Source: Cohnella sp. OV330 (GTDB lineage: Bacteria > Bacillota > Bacilli > Paenibacillales > Paenibacillaceae). Taken from it: a DNA stretch of 64,000 nucleotides. The DNA is taken from contig NZ_FOKE01000003.1 of NCBI RefSeq assembly GCF_900112065.1, positions 238,052 to 302,051 of the forward strand. The letters are read 5' to 3'. The translations under genes and the position numbers were made by a program. Below the pieces are notes generated by a model that searched no databases, was not told the DNA's origin, and saw nothing but the letters and a program-made list of their open reading frames with translations. This document shows, piece after piece, positions 1 through 8,666 of the stretch (its first letter is position 1; every line of letters begins with the position of its first letter).

Positions 1-414
1 AAGCATTGAATAGGAACTATTCGATGCAAAGGCAGAAACACCGGAAAGACATGCAATCCAAGCTTTGGGATTAAGCCACTGCATGAGAAAACCGTGATAA
101 AAGCGTGGCAGCTGTTCCTCTTTTAATTCGATTTCTGTATGTGCAATCATAACTTTGTAGCCAATATAACTCATATATCCTGCCCCTATATATCTTAGCA
201 CTTCATAGAATATAGGGGCTTGCGCTACGATATTTGATATCCCTAAACCCACAGCGGTAAGCAAGCATGTAAACCCGATTGTTGAACCGGATACGAAAGG
301 TAATGAGTGCTTAAAACCATAATTGACTCCAGAAGAAAGAATTGTTATGTTCACTGGGCCTGGAGAGATCGACATGGATAATGAAAATAAGCACATGGCA
401 ATGAAAATAGACAT
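1..414 (-). CDS. LysE/RhtB-family amino-acid exporter, C-terminus cut by window edge
   Basis: An open minus-strand frame runs from an ATG at 414 to the left edge (138 codons seen; the family is about 200 residues). The N-terminal hydrophobic segment carries the family's SPGP motif (residues 17-20), and a QWLNPKAW motif lies near residue 118; both are typical of LysE/RhtB exporters of amino acids or their derivatives. At least three membrane segments are visible. It is divergent from a LysR-type regulator that starts 137 bp away, a common arrangement in which the LysR protein controls the exporter. The substrate cannot be read from the sequence. Family assignment is firm; the rest of the gene lies outside the window. 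Confidence 0.85.
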   Translation of the reverse strand, partial: MSIFIAMCLFSLSMSISPGPVNITILSSGVNYGFKHSLPFVSGSTIGFTCLLTAVGLGISNIVAQAPIFYEVLRYIGAGYMSYIGYKVMIAHTEIELKEEQLPRFYHGFLMQWLNPKAWIACLSGVSAFASNSSYSML

Positions 415-550
415 CAGGGTAACTCCTTATATCATTTATCTGGGTTTACTATAGCTCAGCATAATTAAAACCGTCCAATTTCATGTTCTGATCGGACCCA
501 TCGGGAAAACGAAATGCTTCATGCAAACGCATCTGAGGAGGTTTAGATCG

Positions 551-1465
551 TTGGAGCTTTATCAATTGAAAACCTTTATAGAAATTGCCCGAACTGGCAA
601 CTTGACCGAAGCGGCAGCGTATCTTAACACAAGTCAGCCGGCTGCAAGTGCACACATCAAAACTTTGGAGAAGGAAGTTGGTTTTCCTCTCTTTTATCGA
701 ACTTCCAAAGGAATGACGATTACAGAAAAAGGTTCGAAAATGTTGTTGGAAGCACAGAAAATACTCAACTCCCTAGATGATTTCTATCTGAAGGCGAGTG
801 ACTTGAAGGCAGATTCAGACACCATTCGGATCGGGTTAAATACAAACGAGCAGCTTCTTCGAATAGAGAAATTGATCAGGATGATTTCGGAATGCATGCC
901 GCAGGTAGAATTGCATTTTATCGATATTAAAAGCGAAGATTTCACCCAGGGTTTGACCAGCGAGAAAATAAGCGCGGGTTTTTATTATGGGAATGTCGCA
1001 CATCCGTCCGTATGCTCCATCAAACTCCATACCTTCAAGATGGTTGTGGTCTATCCCAATAGTTGGGATAGACCGCCGAAGAATAGGTTGTCTCTGGAGT
1101 ATTTTGCAGAGAAGCCGTGGATTTGGACAACACAGGGTTGCCCCTTCTATAAGCAATCCATCAATTACTTCCTGAAACAGGATATTGTTCCACAAAAAAT
1201 CATGTATGTCGATGACGAATCCCTGATAGGGAAATTGGTTCAAGGAGAACTTGGTTGTTCATTGCTGGCGGAACCAATAGCTATGCGGTTTGCTCATGAA
1301 AACATGTTGCAGATCTGGGAGGGTATCGATCTCAATATTGATCTGCATTTTGGTTATCTTAAGGATAAAAAGAGCGATCCTTTGTTCCTTGAAATAGGCT
1401 CAATAGTAGATAGGATATGGAACGCGGATGGGATCTCGATAGTAAACAATTGTTTGTTGGATTAG
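551..1465 (+). CDS. LysR-family transcriptional regulator
   Basis: The N-terminal 60 residues form a LysR winged helix-turn-helix (LYQLKTFIEIA..GNLTEAA..L..SQPAASAHIKTLE), followed by a periplasmic-binding-like effector domain; about 304 residues in total, normal for the family. I prefer the TTG at 551 because a perfect AGGAGGT (536-542) sits 8 nt upstream; an ATG at 521 would leave that site inside the gene and add ten residues the family lacks. It is divergent from the LysE-type exporter and probably regulates it. The GC content here is visibly lower than in the right half of the window. Confidence 0.88.
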   Translation: MELYQLKTFIEIARTGNLTEAAAYLNTSQPAASAHIKTLEKEVGFPLFYRTSKGMTITEKGSKMLLEAQKILNSLDDFYLKASDLKADSDTIRIGLNTNEQLLRIEKLIRMISECMPQVELHFIDIKSEDFTQGLTSEKISAGFYYGNVAHPSVCSIKLHTFKMVVVYPNSWDRPPKNRLSLEYFAEKPWIWTTQGCPFYKQSINYFLKQDIVPQKIMYVDDESLIGKLVQGELGCSLLAEPIAMRFAHENMLQIWEGIDLNIDLHFGYLKDKKSDPLFLEIGSIVDRIWNADGISIVNNCLLD

Positions 1466-1546
1466 GATGAGATTCGAGTTTAGGTATAATAGAACCAATA
1501 ACCAATTTCAAAGAGAATCAATCGCGTATTACGGTGAGGTGCTAAT

Positions 1547-1681
1547 GAGCTAATTCAAACAGGTTTTAAAATTGAAAAGGTAGTTGAAGATGTTGTCATC
1601 CAAGAGGAATTTAAATCGGGAGATCCGGCAGTGTGGTACACACATAAGAAGGCATCATTAATTCCTCCTGCTTTTATATAA
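1547..1681 (+). pseudogene. C-terminal remnant of a class I SAM-dependent methyltransferase
   Basis: A 44-codon stretch ending at the TAA of 1679-1681 reads ELIQTGFKIEKVVED and ends WYTHKKASLIPPAFI, which I recognise as the tail of Bacillus/Paenibacillus class I methyltransferases. No usable start exists: the frame is closed upstream by a TGA at 1535-1537, and a possible continuation (YYGEVL) lies in another frame, so the fragment is truncated and probably frameshifted. It has no ribosome binding site. The assignment rests on memory of family tails. Confidence 0.5.
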
Positions 1682-1707
1682 AGTGCACTAAATAAAGCGC
1701 CACGTTT

Positions 1708-1785
1708 AACTAACGGAAGACGTTAGTTCAATAAACCAGCGGCAGTCTAGGACTTATTTTTCAGGTTCCAGAATGCCGTTGTTTT
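1708..1785. repeat. Two-hairpin palindromic element, copy 1
   Basis: A perfect 8-bp hairpin (AACTAACG / CGTTAGTT, arms 1708-1715 and 1721-1728) is followed by an imperfect long hairpin whose left arm starts AACCAGCGGCAGTCTAGGA (1735-1753) and whose right arm ends ATGCCGTTG. The left arm and loop recur at 12495-12545. It sits 27 bp behind the stop of the methyltransferase remnant. It could be a terminator or a small mobile palindrome. Confidence 0.55.
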
Positions 1786-1833
1786 ATATTTGGATCATTC
1801 TAAAACAAAAAGTGATCGGCGCACCGCCTGCTT

Positions 1834-2015
1834 GCAGATCATGGATAGCTCATCCGGATCCGCGCTCGAGAGCCGACCAGCGGAACAGCTGCAGCTCGCG
1901 CTCCTGGTTCGCGCGCCGCCGGCACGGTCGCCTGCAGATCATGGCCAGCTCATCCGGATCCGCCCTCGAGCGCCGGTCGGCGAAGCGGCTACAGCTTTCC
2001 CTCCTGGTTCGCGCG
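1834..2015. repeat. Tandem duplication with a 100-bp period, two diverged copies
   Basis: The segment from 1834 (GCAGATCATGG) recurs at 1934 with an exact 100-bp offset, and similarity continues to CTCCTGGTTCGCGCG at 1901-1915 and 2001-2015. The copies differ at roughly one fifth of positions, so the duplication is not recent. GC content is far above the flanks. Open frames through it encode no recognisable protein. Confidence 0.7.
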
Positions 2016-2106
2016 ACGTCGCACAGCGATCGGTGGGAGCTGTAAAGCCGATTATCCGCTTAACAGCCCCTTTAACTCCTCATAATTCAGCCGATCAAAT
2101 TGCAAA

Positions 2107-3642
2107 CTAGTTGACGCGCACCATAGGTAGTTTATCAAGTCCGCCAAATCCGGTATCGTCCGCTGTGTTGCCGGAATACACGGTGCCGATGTCTTCGTGA
2201 CTACGGATTCCGCCGCCATTTCCAGGGCCTGATCCGGTTTCGGATGCGTTCCCGTCACCCATGCCTTCATTCGAGCTTCCGGGAGCTGCCGCTGTTCCTA
2301 TTGAGCCTTGAGTATCATAACTAGGCTCGAACAGGTTGGTGCCGCCGCCTACATGGTTTGCGCTATTGGTATTGGAACTGGAGTTCGAGCTGCTGGAGCC
2401 ATTGTACGAATCGCCGTCGTTCTTACCCCATCCAGGAAGGTGGACTCCGATCTGTTCGAGTTTCCCGCCTAGACCGTTATCGGTACCGCTGCCTTCTTCG
2501 GGATTAGGTGTCCCGCCGGTGATTGGGCGTCCTTCGTCGTCAAGTTCCCACCTGCCTATCACTTGCCCTGTTTCAGCGTCATATATGGTTACGTAATGTG
2601 CGGTATCATCGGATTTATCGTCGTCTCCTTTGCCTTCTCCGTGATAATCATTAGAGGAATGCCCTTCTCCCTCACCAGAAGTTCCTCCTTTTGACGGGCC
2701 CTCCGTTTGCGTGCCAGATGAACCTGGTGCGCCTACAGTGCCTGGTGTAACTTGCGAACTTCCCGTACCTTTGGGAAGGCTCCCAATATCAATGCCGATT
2801 GTTCCCCCTGAACCTCCGATTGTTATCTTGCCTGCTAAGGTATCCTTGATATCCTTGATTTCGCCGCCAATAACAGCCTTCAAAATATCTTTATCCGCGC
2901 CTTCAACACCTACAGTAATGAGATAAACATCGATGAGGCCGCCTGTAAGGTCGTCTGCGAATGATTTGCCTGGATCTTTGCCTGTTGCACCATTTAGAAT
3001 CGTATCCGCGGCCGTTTTTACGGTCGTCTTGATTATGGATTTGGCAACAACGTCGGCAAGCTTGGAGCTTTCACCCGGAAGCGCCTGCCCTATAATTTCC
3101 GTAATTGCAGCACTAGCCGTACCGCGGTCAACCGCGCTAATAATACTGACCTTCTTGCCGTTATCCGAGTCGGCGAGCGCTTCGCCAAAGTTGACAGCAC
3201 CAGCCGCAGCGGTTGCACCGAGCACCGATGCCGCTCCTTTACCGATTTCCGGTGTAGCAACAACCGTAATAATCACTTTAGTAGCTGCAGAGACTGTATC
3301 CTTGATAGTATTGTAGCTGTCAGCAATGTCGGTATAAGTATCGCTAGGCACCCAACCTTTGCCGGGGACATATTCACCACCCAGTCCAGCTTCCCAATTG
3401 TCAGCATCTTGAAGTACGCCGCCACCAGTGGTTGTAATCGTTGTTCCATCTGTATTGGTCTTATCTGCTGCCCAGTTCCAGAAAATTCCGATAGGGGAAA
3501 TTCTATTCCCTGTACTAGCTTGGTTGCTGCCAGCCCGTGCTGTATCAGCCGCAAAGCTGATGTTTGCAAAGCTGGTACTTAATATAACGCCAAGAATACT
3601 TCCGACAAACGCGACTTTCAGTGGTTTAAAATTCATTTTCAT
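2107..3642 (-). CDS. Secreted Gly/Ser-rich protein of unknown function
   Basis: About 511 residues. The N-terminus is a classic Sec signal (MKMNFKPLKVAF, hydrophobic core, probable cleavage after ISFA), followed by an Ala/Thr/Val-rich globular-looking region and, from about residue 300, a Gly/Ser/Asn/Asp-rich low-complexity tail. No LPXTG motif, lipobox or catalytic motif is visible. A GGAGGG lies 4 nt upstream of the ATG at 3642; a second ATG at 3636 fits the spacing about as well. It is monocistronic with a long 5' region. A cell-surface or matrix role is a guess; I do not recognise a family. Confidence 0.75.
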   Translation of the reverse strand: MKMNFKPLKVAFVGSILGVILSTSFANISFAADTARAGSNQASTGNRISPIGIFWNWAADKTNTDGTTITTTGGGVLQDADNWEAGLGGEYVPGKGWVPSDTYTDIADSYNTIKDTVSAATKVIITVVATPEIGKGAASVLGATAAAGAVNFGEALADSDNGKKVSIISAVDRGTASAAITEIIGQALPGESSKLADVVAKSIIKTTVKTAADTILNGATGKDPGKSFADDLTGGLIDVYLITVGVEGADKDILKAVIGGEIKDIKDTLAGKITIGGSGGTIGIDIGSLPKGTGSSQVTPGTVGAPGSSGTQTEGPSKGGTSGEGEGHSSNDYHGEGKGDDDKSDDTAHYVTIYDAETGQVIGRWELDDEGRPITGGTPNPEEGSGTDNGLGGKLEQIGVHLPGWGKNDGDSYNGSSSSNSSSNTNSANHVGGGTNLFEPSYDTQGSIGTAAAPGSSNEGMGDGNASETGSGPGNGGGIRSHEDIGTVYSGNTADDTGFGGLDKLPMVRVN

Positions 3643-3816
3643 AATTCCCTCCAAGTTTTTAATTAAAATTTATCCTGCCTAGGCTAGGGCGCTGCACTAT
3701 TTTCTAACAACTGCCTCCTTTGTATAACTTCGAACACTTTGCGTATTGTGCAAACCCGAATTTCCATGGCCTGAGGTTGATAGGATTATCTTAATCCAGG
3801 TCTAAGCAATTCAATA

Positions 3817-3834
3817 TACTCGAATATTTGAGTA
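3817..3834. promoter_or_regulatory. Near-palindromic operator candidate upstream of the secreted-protein gene
   Basis: TACTCGAATATTTGAGTA is an 18-bp inverted repeat with a single mismatched pair. It lies about 175 bp upstream of the secreted Gly/Ser-rich gene (minus strand) and downstream of the GH85 gene. Its size and AT-rich centre fit a dimeric repressor site, but no partner regulator can be named. Confidence 0.35.
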
Positions 3835-3930
3835 GTATCCATTTTTGTTGTTTGACCTATTTACTGGATGGCAAGACATTGGAAGCGCCGATTAAATAGA
3901 CACTAGCTCGCTCGGAACGCCAAAGGCAAA

Positions 3931-3976
3931 AACCCGCAAGAAGGCGGCGAAAGCGCGCCTCTTGCGGGTTTTTTCG
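3931..3976 (-). terminator. Intrinsic terminator of the GH85 gene
   Basis: Arms AACCCGCAAG (3931-3940) and CTTGCGGGTT (3961-3970) form a long GC-rich stem. The A-run before the left arm gives a U-tract on minus-strand transcripts, and a T-run follows the right arm, so it can act in both directions. It begins just past the GH85 stop codon. Confidence 0.85.
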
Positions 3977-3988
3977 GCAATCGTTCGG

Positions 3989-6781
3989 TTAGATGTCGCC
4001 TCTAAGAACGACCGGCTCCGAGCGGTTGCCTGCGTAATCCTCGAGAATGACATACACGTTCTCCGCCGTCGAGGAGAAGGCAAGGCTTGCCTTCGTGCTC
4101 CGTCCGCGGATGATCCGGTCTTTGTCCCCGACGCCGTAGGTGGTCGGGAAGGACCGCAATACCCCATCCTCATACACGTACAGGTATCGCCAATCTCTCG
4201 TCTCCGGCATCGGCAGATGGAGCGTATCGCCCTCCCAGTACCATTTCTCCGCATATGGCTCCGCGACCGTATCGATAAACGAGCCGCTTACCGCCACCGC
4301 GTCCGCTCGTTTAGGGGAGATCGTCACCACGTATTCATCCCCGTTGACCGGCATCTTATCGAAGGTGACGGAGGTGGTGTCTTCAGATACGACTTTATTG
4401 AGCTTTACCGGGTTTTTGGACGTCACCGCGTTGACCGAATCGACGTTTATTTTCAGATTGCCTGCGGGCTTGGACGGGTTGGTCCAGCGGACCGTCAGCT
4501 TGCCGTTTGCCGTGGAGTCGACCCGCACGTCCGACACCGTATTCGTCAGGTTGAACGGAAGAACGGCGGCATCGCCCTCCAGCCCGTCGGCTCCTACCGG
4601 AACCACTTTAATCGTGCCGGATCGAGCCGGGAGATTCTTGATGTAGAAGACCTCGTCATACTTGCCGCCGACGAACGTGTCGTTGACGTAGACATTGTAC
4701 TGCTTGACCTCTCCGTAGTTAGCGTTCATCTTCCAACGGATGTTCATCTCCCCGGTGTCGGCGAACGCCTCCGCGATCGCCAGACCCGACGGCGCCTTAG
4801 GGCGGACGGCGGAGCCGTCATGAATCCGGATTTCTCCTACGTTCATCTGGTACGAACCGATCTCTTCCTCTCCCGGAGCGAAGACGAGGCCGAAGGCCGC
4901 GATCGACCGGCCTGCATAGGCGCCAAGGTCCAACTCAGCCGTGCGCCAGCCCTTCGTCGCTTCGCCGCTATCCGGAACGGGAATCTTCACGACTTCCTCC
5001 GTACGATCCGCGAAGATAAGCCCGATCTGCATCGAGGAAGCATCCGCAGCCGGTTTGTTGAATGCGATCGACAGCTTGGCGTTCTTGTTGACGTTCAGGT
5101 CGGTCTCATAGAGATGCAGGAACGTCTCCGCATCCAGCTTGCCGCTGACGACGAGGGAGCTTCCTCCGTCGTATGCGCCGATCTGTTCGTACGTCTGACG
5201 GCCCGAATCGCCCAAGTCGTAATCCGGACCATAATCGAAGTCGACGGCAAGACGGCTGCCGGACGTATCCTGCCACCATTGCCAAGTGACCGGCACGTCC
5301 TGCAGGCTCATGTTCGACCATTCGTCCTCGTTCGATACCGCTCCGTCGCGATAGAAGGAGAGACCGTGCCCTGTGTTGAAGTCGGTGTAGAAGTTCGTGC
5401 CCCCGACGACCGAGCGCTCGGCGATGACCGAAGAGATGCCAGGCCAGTACCGGTTGTCGGCGTACGCGTCGGCGACCGTATTCGTGGCGGAGGTAGCCGT
5501 ATTCTTCGGATCGACGTTCGGGCCGGACCACCAGAGCTGTTCGCGCAGGCCGGTCATCCACTGGTACGCATTTTCCGAGCGGCGCTGGACCGGCCAGCTC
5601 AGGTTCATATCCTCGTCCAGTCCCGCGTGCACGAAGTCGGCGCCTAGCGTCGCCAAGCTCAGACGAGGCAGGCCGTTTGCATCCAGCTTGTTTTTCAGCG
5701 CGGTGCCGTTGACGCTCTTGAACCGGTCGCGCCCGGCTTCAAGGCCCGCGAAACCGACCTTTTTCAGGTCGAAGTCCGTACCATATTGGGCGTTCAGGTT
5801 GCTCAGGTAAGAGGCTGCCGCGTTAATCTGGCTGTTCCCCATTCCATAGTCGAAGAAGAAAGACTGGGAAACTTGTTCGCCCGTCGCTTTGTCGTATAGG
5901 AACGAGACGTTGTTGTCTCTAATCGTCCGGGCGAACGTATTGGCGCCGGTCGCGGTATTCAGCGAGTCGTACCATTGAACGTACAGCCCGCCCTTCTGGA
6001 GCGTTTTCATAAACCCTACGTAGTCGGGAATGTCCGCCACGGCCACGTTGGGATTCTGCTCCTCCTGGTTAATAAAGTAACCGTCATAACCGAAATATTC
6101 TGCCATCTCGATCAATTTCTCAGCGACGGGGTAGTTGCCATTCTTATCCTTTACGATCATCTGCTTGTAAGTCTGCTGGCCGCGATCGTTATTGGAGGAG
6201 AAAATGCCGGCCAGCGACATCACGCCGTTCTTGTGCGCCGCGTCCGTGTAAGTCGGGTTCGGGATATTCAGCATGCCGAATTCGAACCACTTCTGCTGCC
6301 AATCCTTCTGGGCCAGCTCGTCGTAATACTCGGAAGGGGTGTAGGCCGTGGCGGTACCGTGCCAAGGAGACCAGTAATCGACATACTGCCAGAAATTAAA
6401 GTGATACTGGGCGAACTTGTTGGTGTAAGGCGCGTTCTCGATAAACGCATTCCCGTAGTCGCCGCTGACGTTCGTCATTTGGACGTTCGGGTTCAGATTC
6501 GGGTTGGCTTGCGTAGAGGCAAGAGGGGCGATCCGCCGTTGTAGCGGAACGCGGGAGCGGAGCAGAGCCGCATCGGGGTCGCGTTCGGGGCTCCAGTCGG
6601 CAATATGGCCGCTCGTGTAGCCATGTACGCTCGGTTGGTTGGCGCCGTGCGCCTGCTCCCCCGTGAAAGGCCACGTGTCCCCGGCCGCCGCCGTAAACGG
6701 GAAGCTTGCTGTGAATAGGGCTGTCGAAACGCTGAGCACGGTGAACTTGGACCAGGATTTCTTCTTGCCGAGAATCTTCAA
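3989..6781 (-). CDS. Secreted GH85 endo-beta-N-acetylglucosaminidase
   Basis: About 930 residues. The signal peptide (KKKSWSKFTVLSVSTALFTASF, ending near AAAGD) is followed by a GH85 catalytic domain: HGYTSGHIADW, WQYVDYW, and the diagnostic GYDGYFINQE, whose Asn and Glu two residues apart are the substrate-assisted catalytic pair that cleaves the chitobiose core of N-glycans. The C-terminal 400 residues look like beta-sandwich and fibronectin-III-like modules. The TTG at 6781 has AAGGAG nine bases upstream and gives a compact signal peptide; a GTG at 6811 is the alternative start. The enzyme should act outside the cell on glycoproteins. No wall anchor is seen. Confidence 0.88.
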   Translation of the reverse strand: MKILGKKKSWSKFTVLSVSTALFTASFPFTAAAGDTWPFTGEQAHGANQPSVHGYTSGHIADWSPERDPDAALLRSRVPLQRRIAPLASTQANPNLNPNVQMTNVSGDYGNAFIENAPYTNKFAQYHFNFWQYVDYWSPWHGTATAYTPSEYYDELAQKDWQQKWFEFGMLNIPNPTYTDAAHKNGVMSLAGIFSSNNDRGQQTYKQMIVKDKNGNYPVAEKLIEMAEYFGYDGYFINQEEQNPNVAVADIPDYVGFMKTLQKGGLYVQWYDSLNTATGANTFARTIRDNNVSFLYDKATGEQVSQSFFFDYGMGNSQINAAASYLSNLNAQYGTDFDLKKVGFAGLEAGRDRFKSVNGTALKNKLDANGLPRLSLATLGADFVHAGLDEDMNLSWPVQRRSENAYQWMTGLREQLWWSGPNVDPKNTATSATNTVADAYADNRYWPGISSVIAERSVVGGTNFYTDFNTGHGLSFYRDGAVSNEDEWSNMSLQDVPVTWQWWQDTSGSRLAVDFDYGPDYDLGDSGRQTYEQIGAYDGGSSLVVSGKLDAETFLHLYETDLNVNKNAKLSIAFNKPAADASSMQIGLIFADRTEEVVKIPVPDSGEATKGWRTAELDLGAYAGRSIAAFGLVFAPGEEEIGSYQMNVGEIRIHDGSAVRPKAPSGLAIAEAFADTGEMNIRWKMNANYGEVKQYNVYVNDTFVGGKYDEVFYIKNLPARSGTIKVVPVGADGLEGDAAVLPFNLTNTVSDVRVDSTANGKLTVRWTNPSKPAGNLKINVDSVNAVTSKNPVKLNKVVSEDTTSVTFDKMPVNGDEYVVTISPKRADAVAVSGSFIDTVAEPYAEKWYWEGDTLHLPMPETRDWRYLYVYEDGVLRSFPTTYGVGDKDRIIRGRSTKASLAFSSTAENVYVILEDYAGNRSEPVVLRGDI

Positions 6782-7058
6782 TCCATCCATCTCCTTTTCC
6801 GCTTTTTCCACATGAGAGCGTCATTCCGTCGTAACCGCTAGCCTCCTTTTCTTAAACGGTATCATTTTGAATCCCTACTACTCTATAATATGAAACCCCT
6901 TACAAATAGGGTTCGAATTAAAGGTTTAAGGGAGAAACTAAAGAAATAGTTAGCGCATTTGGGATGGACTTGGATTTGATCCACGTTATGAATCATAAGC
7001 AGGGCAGATGCGTAAATAATCAAAGGCATAAATCGACCGTTGGAAGGAGCGGATCCGG

Positions 7059-7802
7059 ATGGACTACGAGGAAAAGGTCCGGCAGGAGCTGGGAAATTGG
7101 GAGAACAGTCTTTACAAGACACCCGGCCTGCTTGAGAAAGCATCGAAGAAGGTCGGAGACAAAATCAATGCCATCATTCCTGCCAAAGTGCAGAACACGA
7201 TAACGGGAACCGTAAAAGCGATTGTCCGGACGACGCTTTTCGGAGCTGAATATACGCCTAAGAGAATGGTTGAGCGTTCGCTTACGTTGGAGCAGGCCGA
7301 CGAGCAGGCGAGACAGGTCATCTCCCTCTATCAAAAGATCGCCGCAGCCGAAGGCGCCGGTACAGGCGCAGGCGGAATTCTGTTCAACGCGGTTGATTTT
7401 CCGGCGCTTATCGCGATCAAAATGAAGCTGCTTTTCGAGCTTGCGCATGTGTACGGCTATTCGACCAACGTTTTCTCCGAGAGAATCTTTATCCTATCGC
7501 TATTCCAGTTGACCTACTCGGAGAATAGGAAACGCCGCACGATGCTGAATCGGTTCAAGGACTGGAACAACGAAAAGCTTCAATGGTCGTCGGATGCAGA
7601 ATATTACAAAGATCTGGACTGGGAAACCTTCCAGAAGGAATACAGGGACGCGATCGACTTCCGCAAAATGCTGCAGTTGGTGCCCGGTATCGGTGCGGTC
7701 GCCGGAGCTTGGGCCAACTACAGCATCGTGGAGGAACTTGGCAGGTTCGCGATTAACGGCTACCGGATACGGAGATTGGCGGACAACGCTCATCCCTTAT
7801 AA
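7059..7802 (+). CDS. EcsC family protein
   Basis: 247 residues with an EcsC-type pattern: N-terminal YEEKVRQELGNWE, an amphipathic middle (AGGILFNAVDFPALIAIKMKLLFELAHVYGY) and a small-residue-rich C-terminal stretch (LVPGIGAVAGAWANY). AAGGAG lies ten bases before the ATG. B. subtilis EcsC belongs to an ABC exporter operon, but here the gene stands alone between a divergent GH85 gene and a TetR gene, so any partner is unknown. Membrane association is likely. Function is not established for the family. Confidence 0.85.
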   Translation: MDYEEKVRQELGNWENSLYKTPGLLEKASKKVGDKINAIIPAKVQNTITGTVKAIVRTTLFGAEYTPKRMVERSLTLEQADEQARQVISLYQKIAAAEGAGTGAGGILFNAVDFPALIAIKMKLLFELAHVYGYSTNVFSERIFILSLFQLTYSENRKRRTMLNRFKDWNNEKLQWSSDAEYYKDLDWETFQKEYRDAIDFRKMLQLVPGIGAVAGAWANYSIVEELGRFAINGYRIRRLADNAHPL

Positions 7803-7936
7803 GGATAGTAGAATCGGGGGAATGATCATGAATTAATCGATATATACGAATTATATTTAATTTGTATTTAGTGTATTTGATGTATGCGTGGTAATTGACT
7901 ATAATGGGATTTGATTCTGCAGGAAGGGGGCTCGAC

Positions 7937-8605
7937 ATGAATAAAGCCATAGAGGATCAACAGTCTCAGGCGAAAAATAAATTACTAAAAAAATTAATCT
8001 CGTCCGTTATGAAAGACGGATTTCAACAATTGCGGATGGACGATATTGCCAAAGCGATGGATGTAAGCCGGGCAACGATGTATAAGCATTTTTCTTCTAA
8101 AGAGGAAGTCATCGAAGGCGTCGTACACGTATTCGTTGATTATATAAATCGCCTGGAAGCCCGGGCCTCCGACCAGGATGAAGAATCCTTTGCCGTATGG
8201 TTCCAGCAATTATTTGAACAGTCGGTTTCGCTGGTAGGCAATATAACGGACGTGTTTTTGAAGGACTTGCAGACGGCCTTTCCGGATCTGTACGACGAAC
8301 TGAAAAGCGCGTTAAACAAACGCGAGCAAGAATCTTTGGCATTTTACCGCGAAGGCAAGGCCAGAGGCATCTTCAATCCGATAAACGAAAAATTCATTTT
8401 ACTTCAAGACGATCTTCTTCTCCGGGAGATTGTCAACGTAAAGTATTTGCTTCATAACCAAGTCTCTATTCAACAAGTGCTTCATGATTTTTATCAATTC
8501 AAAAAGATCCAACTGTTTAAAGCAGATAAAATAACATTCGTTGACGACTCGAAAATGGATCCGGTCATTGAACATATCGTCGACAAATTCAATCGTTCCT
8601 TGTAG
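7937..8605 (+). CDS. TetR/AcrR-family transcriptional regulator
   Basis: 222 residues from the ATG at 7937, chosen because GGAAGGGGG lies just upstream; earlier in-frame starts have no such site. Residues 20-65 are a TetR helix-turn-helix (DGFQQLRMDDIAKAMDVSRATMYKHFSSKEEVIEGVV). The remaining helices form a ligand-binding domain of unknown specificity. It ends at a strong terminator shared with the convergent SDR gene. No obvious target lies next to it apart from EcsC upstream, so it may act at its own promoter or elsewhere. Confidence 0.88.
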   Translation: MNKAIEDQQSQAKNKLLKKLISSVMKDGFQQLRMDDIAKAMDVSRATMYKHFSSKEEVIEGVVHVFVDYINRLEARASDQDEESFAVWFQQLFEQSVSLVGNITDVFLKDLQTAFPDLYDELKSALNKREQESLAFYREGKARGIFNPINEKFILLQDDLLLREIVNVKYLLHNQVSIQQVLHDFYQFKKIQLFKADKITFVDDSKMDPVIEHIVDKFNRSL

Positions 8606-8614
8606 CGAAATAAT

Positions 8615-8652
8615 AACCCGAACCTTATCCGGTTCGGGTTGTTTGTTTTTAA
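8615..8652. terminator. Bidirectional intrinsic terminator between TetR and SDR genes
   Basis: AACCCGAACC (8615-8624) pairs perfectly with GGTTCGGGTT (8631-8640), followed by a T-rich tract. It lies between two convergent stop codons. Confidence 0.9.
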
Positions 8653-8666
8653 TGCTTCATCTTTAT

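Noticed and set aside
1860-1960. GGATCC and CTCGAG sites as cloning-vector contamination
   Set aside because: The sites lie inside both diverged copies of a natural-looking duplication, with no vector sequence around them.
1773-2110. Overlapping small plus-strand frames in the 100-bp duplication
   Set aside because: They translate a tandem nucleotide repeat in two frames, lack ribosome binding sites and resemble no protein.
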